A stretch of DNA of 23,014 bases from a virus, in IMG/VR virus record IMGVR_UViG_3300027987_000099, positions 1 through 23,014 of that record. One strand, written 5' to 3'. Shown piece by piece: positions 22,265 through 23,014 of the stretch. The notes beneath the pieces are model-generated. The model was not told the DNA's origin. It was given only the letters and a program-made list of their open reading frames with translations, and did no database searches. The translations under genes and the position numbers were made by a program. Position 1 is the first letter of the stretch, and the number at the start of each line of letters is the position of its first letter.

Positions 22265-22511
22265 AGAGGGAATGATCTCCGTTGACCTGTCCATCCACGA
22301 TGAGAACAACGAGGAAGTGGAGCTCGTCACGCTTGGCTGGTTCAAGTATCGGCGTGATGCCCAAGCCCTGTTCGATGCGCTCGAGAAGCGGACACCAGAG
22401 ATCTATGCAAGTTTGCCACCCGTATCACGTACCCCCAGTGATGCGGGTGGCGCCGCTATTTCGTCATCTCTAGGCGGCCAGCACCCTCAACATGGGGCTG
22501 AGGGGAGATGA
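22257..22511 (+). CDS. Hypothetical phage protein, 84 aa
   Basis: The ATG at 22257 has GGAGG 9 nt upstream and overlaps the preceding gene by 8 nt. The first ~55 residues read as normal protein (MISVDLSIHDENNEEVEL, LGWFKYRRDAQALFDALEKR). The last ~25 (PPVSRTPSDAGGAAISSSLG) are low-complexity because that stretch is also a 14 bp hairpin (22415-22451). The tail may therefore be tolerated rather than functional. It is the last gene of the overlapping four-gene cluster. I do not recognise the family. Confidence 0.65.
   Translation: MGEEGMISVDLSIHDENNEEVELVTLGWFKYRRDAQALFDALEKRTPEIYASLPPVSRTPSDAGGAAISSSLGGQHPQHGAEGR
22415..22451 (+). repeat. 14-bp hairpin inside the 3' end of a gene
   Basis: GCCACCCGTATCAC (22415-22428) pairs with GTGATGCGGGTGGC (22438-22451), with one G-T pair, around a 9 nt loop. 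It lies within the coding sequence of the 84-aa protein, 60 nt before its stop. A smaller CCCTCA/TGAGGG hairpin (22484-22504) follows. Confidence 0.55.
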
Positions 22512-22515
22512 CGGA

Positions 22516-22557
22516 GGGAGGCAGCATCACAACAGCCCCAGGTCGATGCTGCCTCCC
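22516..22557 (+). terminator. 13-bp perfect hairpin after the four-gene cluster
   Basis: GGGAGGCAGCATC (22516-22528) and GATGCTGCCTCCC (22545-22557) form a perfect 13 bp stem with a 16 nt loop, starting 5 nt after the TGA at 22511. It is the best terminator candidate for the 21093-22511 cluster, although no U-tract follows (CAAGAAATG). Confidence 0.65.
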
Positions 22558-22666
22558 CAAGAAATGCTGCGCTGTAATCCGTGGCGATGCCGGGGAGAGA
22601 CAGCCACTGTCGTCGGGTGACGTCGTGACGATGGTGCAGCAGCAGGGCGAGAGGAAGGAGGCGCCT

Positions 22667-22855
22667 ATGGCAGGTATCGGTACCAGCCACACCCCTCTCG
22701 CCCCCGGTTTGGGTGCGTCATGCCCACAGGAAATCGACCAGCAGTCGGTCGTGGCCGAAGCATGGCGCACCCGAAGGAGGACGGGAATGCCCACCCCCCC
22801 ATTCAGGGAGGGGTGGGCATTCCCTACCCGTAGCTACGAAGGAGGTAGCAGGTGA
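22667..22855 (+). CDS. Small hypothetical protein or leader peptide, 62 aa
   Basis: The ATG at 22667 follows a strong AAGGAGG at 5 nt spacing. The 62-residue frame ends in TGA at 22853-22855, overlapping the next GTG start by 4 nt (GTGA). The first ~40 residues read as a plausible soluble peptide (ASCPQEIDQQSVVAEAWRTRRR). The C-terminal part (GMPTPPFREGWAFPTRS) is encoded by a 15 bp perfect hairpin. It may be a real small protein or a leader whose translation opens that hairpin and feeds ribosomes to the next gene. Confidence 0.5.
   Translation: MAGIGTSHTPLAPGLGASCPQEIDQQSVVAEAWRTRRRTGMPTPPFREGWAFPTRSYEGGSR
22783..22824 (+). promoter_or_regulatory. 15-bp perfect hairpin before the DUF932-like gene
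   Basis: GGGAATGCCCACCCC (22783-22797) pairs perfectly with GGGGTGGGCATTCCC (22810-22824). CCC/GGG inside the loop can extend it further. It ends 15 nt before the AAGGAGG of the gene at 22852 and lies inside the 62-aa frame. This is among the strongest stems in the window and a likely attenuator or terminator between adjacent genes. Confidence 0.6.
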
Positions 22856-23014
22856 CGTTGAACAGGGAAAGCGCACGGCAGTTGCCGTGGCTGGCGGTGC
22901 AGGCGTACACGCAGCGTGATGCGCTCGCACAATGTGACTCGTTCCGTGAGGGGTTGCATCTTGCCGGTCTGGATTGGGAGCCGGAGAAGGTGCCGTTGAC
23001 ACATCATGTGATGA
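22852..23014 (+). CDS. DUF932-like phage protein, N-terminal part only
   Basis: The start is GTG at 22852, 6 nt after AAGGAGG and overlapping the previous stop by 4 nt. The frame runs off the right edge after 54 codons. The visible part includes LPWLAVQAYTQRDALAQ and then LHLAGLDWEPEKVPLTHHV. The AGLDW-x-(V/P)-E-(K)-x-PL pattern, following a helix from the N-terminus, is characteristic of DUF932 phage/plasmid proteins (family of TIGR03299 type). These are common in phage early regions, but their biochemical role is not established. Only the N-terminus can be judged. Confidence 0.6.
   Translation, partial: MTLNRESARQLPWLAVQAYTQRDALAQCDSFREGLHLAGLDWEPEKVPLTHHVM

Noticed and set aside
19646-22824. 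CRISPR array or short interspersed repeats
   Set aside because: The many hairpins differ in sequence and spacing and there is no repeated unit with regular spacers.

Overview
The window looks like part of a tailed-phage genome (or a prophage) from a high-GC, probably actinobacterial, host. The base composition is GC-rich by eye. Starts are ATG or GTG behind strong AGGAGG-type ribosome sites, and a terminase, a portal and giant virion proteins are packed head to tail. No integrase, repressor or bacterial housekeeping gene is visible, and no tRNA gene that I would call functional.

Left block (1-17662, all on the minus strand, reading right to left): a 50-residue zinc-ribbon protein, a terminase large subunit with an extra N-terminal zinc/helix-turn-helix region, the portal, two small proteins of 141 and 122 residues, and a 2757-residue giant with an HExxH metallopeptidase motif. 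These are followed by a 731-residue protein, a lysozyme-like plus M23 peptidase fusion, a 421-residue protein and a truncated gene. This is a packaging and DNA-delivery module. The giant, the 731-residue protein and the wall-degrading fusion fit the internal or ejected virion proteins of short-tailed phages. No major capsid protein is recognisable. Genes touch or overlap, and five consecutive junctions share the same TCTGATG stop/start motif.

Centre (17663-19712): a divergent promoter region, a lone plus-strand gene for a small beta-rich protein (17740-18066), a hairpin, and an AT-richer gene-free stretch where strand composition changes from C-rich to G-rich. Next comes the most unusual structure in the window, an imperfect inverted repeat of about 1.25 kb (18460-19712). 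Its right arm carries an intact 160-residue cysteine-rich gene with its ribosome site and downstream hairpin. Its left arm is a frameshifted mirror copy of the same unit.

Right block (19713-23014, plus strand): small unrecognised genes, several with CxxC zinc-ribbon motifs, ending in the start of a DUF932-like protein. Nearly every gene or gene cluster is bounded by strong GC-rich hairpins, one of which is 87 nt and directly abuts a ribosome binding site. These genes are probably early or accessory phage functions. The hairpins probably partition or tune transcription and translation in a way the left block does not use.
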